Source: Aphelocoma coerulescens
Lineage: Eukaryota > Chordata > Aves > Passeriformes > Corvidae
Direction of reading: 5' to 3'
Assembly (NCBI RefSeq): GCF_041296385.1
Contig: NW_027183510.1
Location: 248,001-312,000, forward strand
Length of the DNA stretch: 64,000 nucleotides
The translations under genes were made by a program, and so were the position numbers. The notes under the pieces are model-generated. The model did no database searches and was not told where the DNA came from. It was given only the letters and a program-made list of their open reading frames with translations. Shown here one piece after another: positions 34,792 through 47,837 of the stretch; within the stretch, counting starts at the first letter, position 1; the number at the start of each line of letters is the position of its first letter.

Positions 34792-36971
34792 AGCCGGGAT
34801 AATTTGAGAGTCCTTCTGTGTTTCGGTGGGGTCTCCTGAAACATCCATAGACAGCGAGGCCCGTGCAAAGAAACAGGGAGCCATTCTTGAGAGAAGTTTC
34901 AGAGCTCTTTCTTCTCCAGCCACATGGGCGGGGCACTGCCAAAGAACTGAGCAATCACGGCACAACCAGGGCCCTCCTCGCACAGGGCAACACAAAATAA
35001 GCAGTGCTGAACAGGATTAGGGCACATGTGAGCAGGGAGCAGGGAGACCCCCCGTGCCCAGGCCATGCCTCTACCCCAGGGTCCCCTCTCCCATGACCTC
35101 ATGGCAGGGGGGAGGAACCCCAACACTTCCGTAGGTGTAGTCTCTCTCCTCCTCCTTGCAGCTGGCTCATGGGCCCACATTCAGGGCCCCCACCTCGGGA
35201 GAAAATTCTCCCAATGTGCTCTGATGTTGAAAGAGTCAAGAAGAGAAGAAGGGAAAAAAAACCCCCGAAGTCCCAGGAAAACAAAGTTCAACTCTCCATC
35301 TCCCCCCAGAGAAAAGGAGCTGAAAACTGGCTAAAAAGAAACAAAGTTGCTTCCTCTGCTCTTGCTGCAAGCAGGATGCAGAGGAGTGTGTATGTGTGTC
35401 CTTGAACAAACGCTCTGAGAAGTTTGTCTGGCTTTTTTTTCCTCTCCCCCCTCTCAGGCTCAGTTGAAAGGCACAGAAATGCACAAAGTTCACTTCTGGG
35501 CATAGAGCAGCAATAGGGGATACACACAATAAAGTCACCCCAAGACACAGGGACAGAGAATTCAGTGGAAAGACTCCGAGAATTCTGCTCCCAGAGATCA
35601 TTCATTCCTGCTCACCCTGACCCTTGTAGAAAGGGGACATCGTTCCAGGCAGCCTGTACTGAGCATGTGGCTCCTGAGTGGGGTTTGTTGTTTAGGAAAC
35701 CTGCTCCGGCTTTTCCATTCTTTCCTTCCAAACAGGAAAACTTCTCCTGGGGCTGTGTGCAGGCAGAGCCCTGAGGAGAGCAGGTGGCACATGGTGCGCT
35801 GGGCTGGGACAGCCAGCTGCAGAGCTCAAGGGAAGAAGCCCAAAGTGTCACAATGGCTCCTTGCCTTCACATGCAACACCTGGGTCACAATGGTCTCCTT
35901 GATTCCATGAGGCCCCACTGTGTCACAATGGCTCCTTGGTTCCATCAGGTTCCGCAGTGTCACCATGGTCTCCTTTGATCCGCACTGTCATCATGGACAA
36001 TTGTTTCCATGAGGCCCCGCAGTGTCACAATGGTCCCTTGCTTCCATAGCTTTTACGTTGTAACAATGGACTCCTTGCTTCTATGAGCTAGCCTGCTTTT
36101 TGCAGAGGTGTCTTTGGTTCCAACAAGGCCCCGCTGTGTCTCAGTGCACCCTGGCTTCCATGTGGATCTGGAGTATCACAAAGGCTCCTTGGTTCCACCA
36201 GGTCCTGCTGTGTCACAATGGGTCCTGTGGTCCCTGAGGCCCTCCAAAGTCATTGTGGAGGCTTGCTTCCATGAGGTTCCATTATGTGCCAGTGGTCATC
36301 TTGGTTCCAGGAGTTTCCTTAGTGTCACAATGCTCTCCATGCTTCCATTAGGCCCTGCTTTGCCACAATGGTCCCCTTGTTTCCATGAGGCCCCGCTGTG
36401 TCACAATGGACCTATGGTTCCATGATGTTGCGTGGTGTCACCGTGCTCTTCTTGAATCCGCAGTGTAACCATGGACCATTGGTTCCATGCAGCCGTGTCA
36501 CAATGGGCTCCTTGATTCCATGATTCCCCACGGTGTCACAATGGAGCCTTGTTTCTAGGAGGTTCTGTACTGTCACAATTGCCTCCTTGATGCCATCAGC
36601 CCCTGCAGTGTCACAATGGCTCCTTGGTTCCATGAGGAACACAATAGCTTGGCATAAGCATTGAGCAACAGCTGCTGAACACACCTGGCAACATCTGCTT
36701 GCATCAAAAGAGTGCTTCAAGCTGACAATGGCACCAGCAGCTTCCATCTGCAACAGAGACCCAGGAAAGGACAGGCTGTGCCGGTTTGGACAAATGTGGA
36801 GGAAAATATCCTCTGATAGAAGGCAGGTTACACCCAGCCCTCCCCCACCAGGTTTTTGGAAGAAAGAACTTTCCTGGGAAGAAAGTGAAAGAGATAAAAA
36901 CTATTTTTTTAACAAACACACAGGAAAAGGATAGCAATGCTAAATATTAAAAGCTCTCGCTGTGCAGAGAA
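34792..36971 (+). repeat. Satellite unit 17, mixed type (2,180 bp)
   Basis: The minisatellite lies at 35847-36637. It starts with AGCCGGG (shared only with unit 29), CCTTCTGTG, and two extra C at GACCCCCCGTG near 35046. CTCACCCTGACC near 35611 and ACAATTGTTTCC near 35998 are private. AATAAA is present near 35528. Confidence 0.97.
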
Positions 36972-39143
36972 AGCTGGGATAATTTGAGAGTCCTTCTGTG
37001 TTTCGGTGGGGTCTCCTGAAACATCCATAGACAGCGAGGCCTGTGCAAAGAAACAGGGAGTGATTCTTGAGAGAAGTTGCAGAGCTCTTTCTTCTCCAGC
37101 CACATGGGCGGGGCACTGCCAAAGAACTGAGCAATCACGGCACAACCAGGGCCCTCCTCGCACAGGGCAACACAAAATAAGCAGTGCTGAACAGGATTAG
37201 GGCACATGTGAGCAGGGAGCAGGGAGACCCCGTGCCCAGGCCATGCCTCTACCCCAGGGTCCCCTCTCCCATGACCTCATGGCAGGGGGGAGGAACCCCA
37301 ACACTTCCGTAGGTGTAGTCTCTCTCCTCCTCCTTGCAGCTGGCTCATGGGCCCACATTCAGGGCCCCCACCTCGGGAGAAAATTCTCCCAATGTGCTCT
37401 GATGTTGAAAGAGTCAAGAAGAGAAGAAGGGAAAAAAAACCCCCGAAGTCCCAGGAAAACAAAGTTCAACTCTCCATCTCCTCCCAGAGAAAAGGAGCTG
37501 AAAACTGGCAAAAAAGAAACAAAGTTGCTTCCTCTGCTCTTGCTGCAAGCAGGATGCAGAGGAGTGTGTATGTGTGTCCTTCAACAAACGCTCTGAGAAG
37601 TTTGTCCGGTTTTTTTCCTCTCCCCCCTCTCAGGCTCAGTTGAAAGGCACAGAAATGCACAAAGTTCACTTCTGGGCATAGAGCAGCAATAGGGGATACA
37701 CACGATAAAGTCACCCCAAGACACAGGGACAGAGAATTCAGTGGAAAGACTCCGAGAATTCTGCTCCCAGAGATCATTCCTGCTCACACTGACCCTTGTA
37801 GAAAGGGGACATCGTTCCAGGCAGCCTGTACTGAGCATGTGGCTCCTGAGTGGGGTTTGTTGTTTAGGAAACCTGCTCCGGCTTTTCCATTCTTTCCTTC
37901 CAAACAGGAAAACTTCTCCTGGGGCTGTGTGCAGGCAGAGCCCTGAGGAGAGCAGGTGGCACATGGTGCGCTGGGCTGGGACAGCCAGCTGCAGAGCTCA
38001 AGGGAAGAAGCCCAAAGTGTCACAATGGCTCCTTGCCTTCCCATGCAACACCTGGGTCACAATGGTCTCCTTGATTCCATGAGGCCCCACTGTGTCACAA
38101 TGGCTCCTTGGTTCCATCAGGTTCCGCAGTGTCACCATGGTCTCCTTTGATCCGCATTGTCATCATGGACAATTGGTTCCATGAGGCCCCACAGTGTCAC
38201 AATGGTCCCTTGGTTCCATAGCTTTTACGTTGTAACAATGGACTCCTTGCTTCTATGAGCTAGCCTGCTTTTTGCAGAGGTGTCTTTGGTTCCAACAAGG
38301 CCCCGCTGTGTCTCAGTGCATCCTGGCTTCCATGTGGATCTGGAGTATCACAAAGGCTCCTTGGTTCCACCAGGTCCTGCTGTGTCACAATGGGTCCTGT
38401 GGTCCCTGAGGCCCTCCAAAGTCATTGTGGAGGCTTGCTTCCATGAGGTTCCATTATGTGCCAGTGGTCATCTTGGTTCCAGGAGTTTCCTTAGTGTCAC
38501 AATGCTCTCCATGCTTCCATTAGGCCCTGCTTTCCCACAATGGTCCCCTTGTTTCCATGAGGCCCCGCTGTGTCACAATGGACCTATGGTTCCATGATGT
38601 TGCGTGGTGTCACCGTGCTCTTCTTGAATCCGCAGTGTAACCATGGACCATTGGTTCCATGCAGCCGTGTCACAATGGGCTCCTTGATTCCATGATTCCC
38701 CACGGTGTCACAATGGAGCCTTGTTTCTAGGAGGTTCTGTACTGTCACAATTGCCTCCTTGATGCCATCAGCCCCTGCAGTGTCACAATGGCTCCTTGGT
38801 TCCATGAGGAACACAATAGCTTGGCATAAGCATTGAGCAACAGCTGCTGAACACACCTGGCAACATCTGCTTGCATCAAAAGAGGGCTTCAAGCTGACAA
38901 TGGCACCAGCAGCTTCCATCTGCAACAGAGACCCAGGAAAGGACAGGCTGTGCCGGTTTGGACAAATGTGGAGGAAAATATCCTCTGATAGAAGGCAGGT
39001 TACACCCAGCCCTCCCCCACCAGGTTTTTGGAAAAAAGAACTTTCCTGGGAAGAAAGTGAAAGAGATAAAAACTATTTTTTTAACAAACACACAGGAAAA
39101 AAATAGCAATGCTAAATATTAAAAGCTCTCGCTGTGCAGAGAA
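36972..39143 (+). repeat. Satellite unit 18, mixed type (2,172 bp)
   Basis: The minisatellite lies at 38019-38809. Private changes are GAGGCCTGTGC and GGGAGTGATTC near 37037-37064, both C-to-T at CpG, plus GTGCATCCTGG near 38317 and GGAAAAAAATAGC near 39096. It has type B features (A8 run, CTGGCAAAAAAG, CATTCCTG) but CCTTCAACAAAC as in units 1, 27 and 29. Confidence 0.97.
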
Positions 39144-41315
39144 AGCTGGGATAATTTGAGAGTCCTTCCGTGTTTCGGTGGGGTCTCCTGAAACATCCAT
39201 AGACAGCGAGGCCCGTGCAAAGAAACAGGGAGCGATTCTTGAGAGAAGTTGCAGAGCTCTTTCTTCTCCAGCCACATGGGCGGGGCACTGCCAAAGAACT
39301 GAGCAATCACAGCACAACCAGGGCCCTCCTCGCACAGGGCAACACAAAATAAGCAGTGCTGAACAGGATTAGGGCACATGTGAGCAGGGAGCAGGGAGAC
39401 CCCGTGCCCAGGCCATGCCTCTACCCCAGGGTCCCCTCTCCCATGACCTCATGGCAGGGGGGAGGAACCCCAACACTTCCGTAGGTGTAGTCTCTCTCCT
39501 CCTCCTTGCAGCTGGCTCATGGGCCCACATTCAGGGCCCCCACCTCGGGAGAAAATTCTCCCAATGTGCTCTGATGTTGAAAGAGTCAAGAAGAGAAAAA
39601 GGGAAAAAAAACCCCCGAAGTCCCAGGAAAACAAAGTTCAACTCTCCATCTCCTCCCAGAGAAAAGGAGCTGAAAACTGGCAAAAAAGAAACAAAGTTGC
39701 TTCCTCTGCTCTTGCTGCAAGCAGGATGCAGAGGAGTGTGTATGTGTGTCCTTGAAAAAACGCTCTGAGAAGTTTGTCCGGTTTTTTTCCTCTCCCCCCT
39801 CTCAGGCTCAGTTGAAAGGCACAGAAACGCACAAAGTTCACTTCTGGGCATAGAGCAGCAATAGGGGATACACACGATAAAGTCACCCCAAGACACAGGG
39901 ACAGAGAATTCAGTGGAAAGACTCCGAGAATTCTGCTCCCAGAGATCATTCCTGCTCACACTGACCCTTGTAGAAAGGGGACATCGTTCCAGGCAGCCTG
40001 TACTGAGCATGTGGCTCCTGAGTGGGGTTTGTTGTTTAGGAAACCTGCTCCGGCTTTTCCATTCTTTCCTTCCAAACAGGAAAACTTCTCCTGGGGCTGT
40101 GTGCAGGCAGAGCCCTGAGGAGAGCAGGTGGCACATGGTGCGCTGGGCTGGGACAGCCAGCTGCAGAGCTCAAGGGAAGAAGCCCAAAGTGTCACAATGG
40201 CTCCTTGCCTTCCCATGCAACACCTGGGTCACAATGGTCTCCTTGATTCCATGAGGCCCCACTGTGTCACAATGGCTCCTTGGTTCCATCAGGTTCCGCA
40301 GTGTCACCATGGTCTCCTTTGATCCGCATTGTCATCATGGACAATTGGTTCCATGAGGCCCCGCAGTGTCACAATGGTCCCTTGCTTCCATAGCTTTTAC
40401 GTTGTAACAATGGACTCCTTGCTTCTATGAGCTAGCCTGCTTTTTGCAGAGGTGTCTTTGGTTCCAACAAGGCCCCGCTGTGTCTCAGTGCACCCTGGCT
40501 TCCATGTGGATCTGGAGTATCACAAAGGCTCCTTGGTTCCACCAGGTCCTGCTGTGTCACAATGGGTCCTGTGGTCCCTGAGGCCCTCCAAAGTCATTGT
40601 GGAGGCTTGCTTCCATGAGGTTCCATTATGTGCCAGTGGTCATCTTGGTTCCAGGAGTTTCCTTAGTGTCACAATGCTCTCCATGCTTCCATTAGGCCCT
40701 GCTTTGCCACAATGGTCCCCTTGTTTCCATGAGGCCCCGCTGTGTCACAATGGACCTATGGTTCCGTGATGTTGCGTGGTGTCACCGTGCTCTTCTTGAA
40801 TCCGCAGTGTAACCATGGACCATTGGTTCCATGCAGCCGTGTCACAATGGGCTCCTTGATTCCATGATTCCCCACGGTGTCACAATGGAGCCTTGTTTCT
40901 AGGAGGTTCTGTACTGTCACAATTGCCTCCTTGATGCCATCAGCCCCTGCAGTGTCACAATGGCTCCTTGGTTCCATGAGGAACACAATAGCTTGGCATA
41001 AGCATTGAGCAACAGCTGCTGAACACACCTGGCAACATCTGCTTGCATCAAAAGAGTGCTTCAAGCTGACAATGGCACCAGCAGCTTCCATCTGCAACAG
41101 AGACCCAGGAAAGGACAGGCTGTGCCGGTTTGGACAAATGTGGAGGAAAATATCCTCTGATAGAAGGCAGGTTACACCCAGCCCTCCCCCACCAGGTTTT
41201 TGGAAAAAAGAACTTTCCTGGGAAGAAAGTGAAAGAGATAAAAACTATTTTTTTAACAAACACACAGGAAAAGGATAGCAATGCTAAATATTAAAAGCTC
41301 TCGCTGTGCAGAGAA
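39144..41315 (+). repeat. Satellite unit 19, B-like (2,172 bp)
   Basis: The minisatellite lies at 40191-40981. It is B-like in the middle (CTTGAAAAAAC, 7-T tract, AAACGCAC, CATTCCTG, GGTTCCGTGATG). However, it begins with CACAGCACAACC and CTCGCACAGG, which are not type B. AAGAGAAAAAGGG near 39593 is private. Confidence 0.97.
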
Positions 41316-43489
41316 AGCTGGGATAATTTGAGAGTCCTTCCGTGTTTCGGTGGGGTCTCCTGAAACATCCATAGACAGCGAGGCCCGTGCAAAGAAACAG
41401 GGAGCGATTCTTGAGAGAAGTTGCAGAGCTCTTTCTTCTCCAGCCACATGGGCGGGGCACTGCCAAAGAACTGAGCAATCACGGCACAACCAGGGCCCTC
41501 CTCGCACAGGGCAACACAAAATAAGCAGTGCTGAACAGGATTAGGGCACATGTGAGCAGGGAGCAGGGAGACCCCGTGCCCAGGCCATGCCTCTACCCCA
41601 GGGTCCCCTCTCCCATGACCTCATGGCAGGGGGGAGGAACCCCAACACTTCCGTAGGTGTAGTCTCTCTCCTCCTCCTTGCAGCTGGCTCATGGGCCCAC
41701 ATTCAGGGCCCCCACCTCGGGAGAAAATTCTCCCAATGTGCTCTGATGTTGAAAGAGTCAAGAAGAGAAGGGGAAAAAACCCCCAAAGTCCCAGGAAAAC
41801 AAAGTTCAACTCTCCATCTCCCCCCAGAGAAAAGGAGCTGAAAACTGGCTAAAAAGAAACAAAGTTGCTTCCTCTGCTCTTGCTGCAAGCAGGATGCAGA
41901 GGAGTGTGTATGTGTGTCCTTGAACAAACGCTCTGAGAAGTTTGTCTGGCTTTTTTTTCCTCTCCCCCCTCTCAGGCTCAGTTGAAAGGCACAGAAATGC
42001 ACAAAGTTCACTTCTGGGCATAGAGCAGCAATAGGGGATACACACAATAAAGTCACCCCAAGACACAGGGACAGAGAATTCAGTGGAAAGACTCCGAGAA
42101 TTCTGCTCCCAGAGATCATTCATTCCTGCTCACACTGACCCTTGTAGAAAGGGGACATCGTTCCAGGCAGCCTGTACTGAGCATGTGGCTCCTGAGTGGG
42201 GTTTGTTGTTTAGGAAACCTGCTCAGGCTTTTCCATTCTTTCCTTCCAAACAGGAAAACTTCTCCTGGGGCTGTGTGCAGGCAGAGCCCTGAGGAGAGCA
42301 GGTGGCACATGGTGCGCTGGGCTGGGACAGCCAGCTGCAGAGCTCAAGGGAAGAAGCCCAAAGTGTCACAATGGCTCCTTGCCTTCACATGCAACACCTG
42401 GGTCACAATGGTCTCCTTGATTCCATGAGGCCCCACTGTGTCACAATGGCTCCTTGGTTCCATCAGGTTCCGCAGTGTCACCATGGTCTCCTTTGATCCG
42501 CACTGTCATCATGGACAATTGGTTCCATGAGGCCCCGCAGTGTCACAATGGTCCCTTGCTTCCATAGCTTTTACGTTGTAACAATGGACTCCTTGCTTCT
42601 ATGAGCTAGCCTGCTTTTTGCAGAGGTGTCTTTGGTTCCCACAAGGCCCCGCTGTGTCTCAGTGCACCCTGGCTTCCATGTGGATCTGGAGTATCACAAA
42701 GGCTCCTTGGTTCCACCAGGTCCTGCTGTGTCACAATGGGTCCTGTGGTCCCTGAGGCCCTCCAAAGTCATTGTGGAGGCTTGCTTCCATGAGGTTCCAT
42801 TATGTGCCAGTGGTCATCTTGGTTCCAGGAGTTTCCTTAGTGTCACAATGCTCTCCATGCTTCCATTAGGCCCTGCTTTGCCACAATGGTCCCCTTGTTT
42901 CCATGAGGCCCCGCTGTGTCACAATGGACCTATGGTTCCATGATGTTGCGTGGTGTCACCGTGCTCTTCTTGAATCCGCCGTGTAACCATGGACCATTGG
43001 TTCCATGCAGCCGTGTCACAATGGGCTCCTTGATTCCATGATTCCCCACGGTGTCACAATGGAGCCTTGTTTCTAGGAGGTTCTGTACTGTCACAATTGC
43101 CTCCTTGATGCCATCAGCCCCTGCAGTGTCACAATGGCTCCTTGGTTCCATGAGGAACACAATAGCTTGGCATAAGCATTGAGCAACAGCTGCTGAACAC
43201 ACCTGGCAACATCTGCTTGCATCAAAAGAGTGCTTCAAGCTGACAATGGCACCAGCAGCTTCCATCTGCAACAGAGACCCAGGAAAGGACAGGCTGTGCC
43301 GGTTTGGACAAATGTGGAGGAAAATATCCTCTGATAGAAGGCAGGTTACACCCAGCCCTCCCCCACCAGGTTTTTGGAAAAAAGAACTTTCCTGGGAAGA
43401 AAGTGAAAGAGATAAAAACTATTTTTTTAACAAACACACAGGAAAAGGATAGCAATGCTAAATATTAAAAGCTCTCGCTGTGCAGAGAA
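41316..43489 (+). repeat. Satellite unit 20, mixed type (2,174 bp)
   Basis: The minisatellite lies at 42365-43155. It has a short purine tract, GTCTGGC before the T-run, AATAAA near 42046, and GCTCAGGC near 42222, shared with units 23, 25, 26 and 30. CCGCCGTGTAACC occurs near 42976. Confidence 0.97.
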
Positions 43490-45664
43490 AGCTGGGATAA
43501 TTTGAGAGTCCTTCCGTGTTTCGGTGGGGTCTCCTGAAACATCCATAGACAGCGAGGCCCGTGCAAAGAAACAGGGAGCGATTCTTGAGAGAAGTTTCAG
43601 AGCTCTTTCTTCTCCAGCCACATGGGCGGGGCACTGCCAAAGAACTGAGCAATCACGGCACAACCAGGGCCCTCCTCGCACAGGGCAACACAAAATAAGC
43701 AGTGCTGAACAGGATTAGGGCACATGTGAGCAGGGAGCAGGGAGACCCCCCGTGCCCAGGCCATGCCTCTACCCCAGGGTCCCCTCTCCCATGACCTCAT
43801 GGCAGGGGGGAGGAACCCCAACACTTCCGTAGGTGTAGTCTCTCTCCTCCTCCTTGCAGCTGGCTCATGGGCCCACATTCAGGGCCCCCACCTCGGGAGA
43901 AAATTCTCCCAATGTGCTCTGATGTTGAAAGAGTCAAGAAGAGAAGGGGAAAAAACCCCCAAAGTCCCAGGAAAACAAAGTTCAACTCTCCATCTCCCCC
44001 CAGAGAAAAGGAGCTGAAAACTGGCTAAAAAGAAACAAAGTTGCTTCCTCTGCTCTTGCTGCAAGCAGGATGCAGAGGAGTGTGTATGTGTGTCCTTGAA
44101 CAAACGCTCTGAGAAGTTTGTCTGGCTTTTTTTTCCTCTCCCCCCTCTCAGGCTCAGTTGAAAGGCACAGAAATGCACAAAGTTCACTTCTGGGCATAGA
44201 GCAGCAATAGGGGATACACACAATAAAGTCACCCCAAGACACAGGGACAGAGAATTCAGTGGAAAGACTCCGAGAATTCTGCTCCCAGAGATCATTCATT
44301 CCTGCTCACACTGACCCTTGTAGAAAGGGGACATCGTTCCAGGCAGCCTGTACTGAGCATGTGGCTCCTGAGTGGGGTTTGTTGTTTAGGAAACCTGCTC
44401 CGGCTTTTCCATTCTTTCCTTCCAAACAGGAAAACTTCTCCTGGGGCTGTGTGCAGGCAGAGCCCTGAGGAGAGCAGGTGGCACATGGTGCGCTGGGCTG
44501 GGACAGCCAGCTGCAGAGCTCAAGGGAAGAAGCCCAAAGTGTCACAATGGCTCCTTGCCTTCACATGCAACACCTGGGTCACAATGGTCTCCTTGATTCC
44601 ATGAGGCCCCACTGTGTCACAATGGCTCCTTGGTTCCATCAGGTTCCGCAGTGTCACCATGGTCTCCTTTGATCCGCACTGTCATCATGGACAATTGGTT
44701 CCATGAGGCCCCGCAGTGTCACAATGGTCCCTTGCTTCCATAGCTTTTACGTTGTAACAATGGACTCCTTGCTTCTATGAGCTAGCCTGCTTTTTGCAGA
44801 GGTGTCTTTGGTTCCCACAAGGCCCCGCTGTGTCTCAGTGCACCCTGGCTTCCATGTGGATCTGGAGTATCACAAAGGCTCCTTGGTTCCACCAGGTCCT
44901 GCTGTGTCACAATGGGTCCTGTGGTCCCTGAGGCCCTCCAAAGTCATTGTGGAGGCTTGCTTCCATGAGGTTCCATTATGTGCCAGTGGTCATCTTGGTT
45001 CCAGGAGTTTCCTTAGTGTCACAATGCTCTCCATGCTTCCATTAGGCCCTGCTTTGCCACAATGGTCCCCTTGTTTCCATGAGGCCCCGCTGTGTCACAA
45101 TGGACCTATGGTTCCATGATGTTGCGTGGTGTCACCGTGCTCTTCTTGAATCCGCAGTGTAACCATGGACCATTGGTTCCATGCAGCCGTGTCACAATGG
45201 GCTCCTTGATTCCATGATTCCCCACGGTGTCACAATGGAGCCTTGTTTCTAGGAGGTTCTGTACTGTCACAATTGCCTCCTTGATGCCATCAGCCCCTGC
45301 AGTGTCACAATGGCTCCTTGGTTCCATGAGGAACACAATAGCTTGGCATAAGCATTGAGCAACAGCTGCTGAACACACCTGGCAACATCTGCTTGCATCA
45401 AAAGAGTGCTTCAAGCTGACAATGGCACCAGCAGCTTCCATCTGCAACAGAGACCCAGGAAAGGACAGGCTGTGCCGGTTTGGACAAATGTGGAGGAAAA
45501 TATCCTCTGATAGAAGGCAGGTTACACCCAGCCCTCCCCCACCAGGTTTTTGGAAAAAAGAACTTTCCTGGGAAGAAAGTGAAAGAGATAAAAACTATTT
45601 TTTTAACAAACACACAGGAAAAGGATAGCAATGCTAAATATTAAAGGTCTCGCTGTGCAGAGAA
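43490..45664 (+). repeat. Satellite unit 21, mixed type (2,175 bp)
   Basis: The minisatellite lies at 44541-45331. AAGTTTCAG, two extra C at GACCCCCCGTG near 43745, GTCTGGC and AATAAA are present. Its end has TAAAGGTCTCG near 45642, one base shorter than TAAAAGCTCTCG. This junction also precedes units 24, 26 and 30. Confidence 0.97.
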
Positions 45665-47837
45665 AGCTGGGATAATTTGAGAGTCCTTCCGTGTTTCGGT
45701 GGGGTCTCCTGAAACATCCATAGACAGCGAGGCCCGTGCAAAGAAACAGGGAGCGATTCTTGAGAGAAGTTGCAGAGCTCTTTCTTCTCCAGCCACATGG
45801 GCGGGGCACTGCCAAAGAACTGAGCAATCACAGCACAACCAGGGCCCTCCTCGCACAGGGCAACACAAAATAAGCAGTGCTGAACAGGATTAGGGCACAT
45901 GTGAGCAGGGAGCAGGGAGACCCCGTGCCCAGGCCATGCCTCTACCCCAGGGTCCCCTCTCCCATGACCTCATGGCAGGGGGGAGGAACCCCAACACTTC
46001 CGTAGGTGTAGTCTCTCTCCTCCTCCTTGCAGCTGGCTCATGGGCCCACATTCAGGGCCCCCACCTCGGGAGAAAATTCTCCCAATGTGCTCTGATGTTG
46101 AAAGAGTCAAGAAGAGAAGGGGAAAAAACCCCCAAAGTCCCAGGAAAACAAAGTTCAACTCTCCATCTCCCCCCAGAGAAAAGGAGCTGAAAACTGGCTA
46201 AAAAGAAACAAAGTTGCTTCCTCTGCTCTTGCTGCAAGCAGGATGCAGAGGAGTGTGTATGTGTGTCCTTGAACAAACGCTCTGAGAAGTTTGTCCGGTT
46301 TTTTTTCCTCTCCCCCCTCTCAGGCTCAGTTGAAAGGCACAGAAATGCACAAAGTTCACTTCTGGGCATAGAGCAGCAATAGGGGATACACACAATAAAG
46401 TCACCCCAAGACACAGGGACAGAGAATTCAGTGGAAAGACTCCGAGAATTCTGCTCCCAGAGATCATTCATTCCTGCTCACACTGACCCTTGTAGAAAGG
46501 GGACATCGTTCCAGGCAGCCTGTACTGAGCATGTGGCTCCTGAGTGGGGTTTGTTGTTTAGGAAACCTGCTCCGGCTTTTCCATTCTTTCCTTCCAAACA
46601 GGAAAACTTCTCCTGGGGCTGTGTGCAGGCAGAGCCCTGAGGAGAGCAGGTGGCACATGGTGCGCTGGGCTGGGACAGCCAGCTGCAGAGCTCAAGGGAA
46701 GAAGCCCAAAGTGTCACAATGGCTCCTTGCCTTCCCATGCAACACCTGGGTCACAATGGTCTCCTTGATTCCATGAGGCCCCACTGTGTCACAATGGCTC
46801 CTTGGTTCCATCAGGTTCCGCAGTGTCACCATGGTCTCCTTTGATCCGCATTGTCATCATGGACAATTGGTTCCATGAGGCCCCGCAGTGTCACAATGGT
46901 CCCTTGCTTCCATAGCTTTTACGTTGTAACAATGGACTCCTTGCTTCTATGAGCTAGCCTGCTTTTTGCAGAGGTGTCTTTGGTTCCCACAAGGCCCCGC
47001 TGTGTCTCAGTGCACCCTGGCTTCCATGTGGATGTGGAGTATCACAAAGGCTCCTTGGTTCCACCAGGTCCTGCTGTGTCACAATGGGTCCTGTGGTCCC
47101 TGAGGCCCTCCAAAGTCATTGTGGAGGCTTGCTTCCATGAGGTTCCATTATGTGCCAGTGGTCATCTTGGTTCCAGGAGTTTCCTTAGTGTCACAATGCT
47201 CTCCATGCTTCCATTAGGCCCTGCTTTCCCACAATGGTCCCCTTGTTTCCATGAGGCCCCGCTGTGTCACAATGGACCTATGGTTCCATGATGTTGCGTG
47301 GTGTCACCGTGCTCTTCTTGAATCCGCCGTGTAACCATGGACCATTGGTTCCATGCAGCCGTGTCACAATGGGCTCCTTGATTCCATGATTCCCCACGGT
47401 GTCACAATGGAGCCTTGTTTCTAGGAGGTTCTGTACTGTCACAATTGCCTCCTTGATGCCATCAGCCCCTGCAGTGTCACAATGGCTCCTTGGTTCCATG
47501 AGGAACACAATAGCTTGGCATAAGCATTGAGCAACAGCTGCTGAACACACCTGGCAACATCTGCTTGCATCAAAAGAGGGCTTCAAGCTGACAATGGCAC
47601 CAGCAGCTTCCATCTGCAACAGACACCCAGGGAAAGGACAGGCTGTGCCGGTTTGGACAAATGTGGAGGAAAATATCCTCTGATAGAAGGCAGGTTACAC
47701 CCAGCCCTCCCCCACCAGCTTCGGGAAAAAAGAATTTTCCTGGGAAGAAAGTGAAAGAGATAAAAACTACTTTTTTAACAAACACACAGGAAAAGGATAA
47801 CAATGCTAAATATTAAAACCTCTCGCTGTGCAGAGAA
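45665..47837 (+). repeat. Satellite unit 22, first half of second dimer zone (2,173 bp)
   Basis: The minisatellite lies at 46713-47503. CACAGCACAACC, GTGGATGTGG and CTTTCCCAC near 47224 are present. The tail has CAGACACCCAGGG near 47620, the ACCAGCTTCGGG variant near 47714 and TAAAACCTCTCG near 47814. Unit 24 repeats this set 4,348 bp later. Confidence 0.97.
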
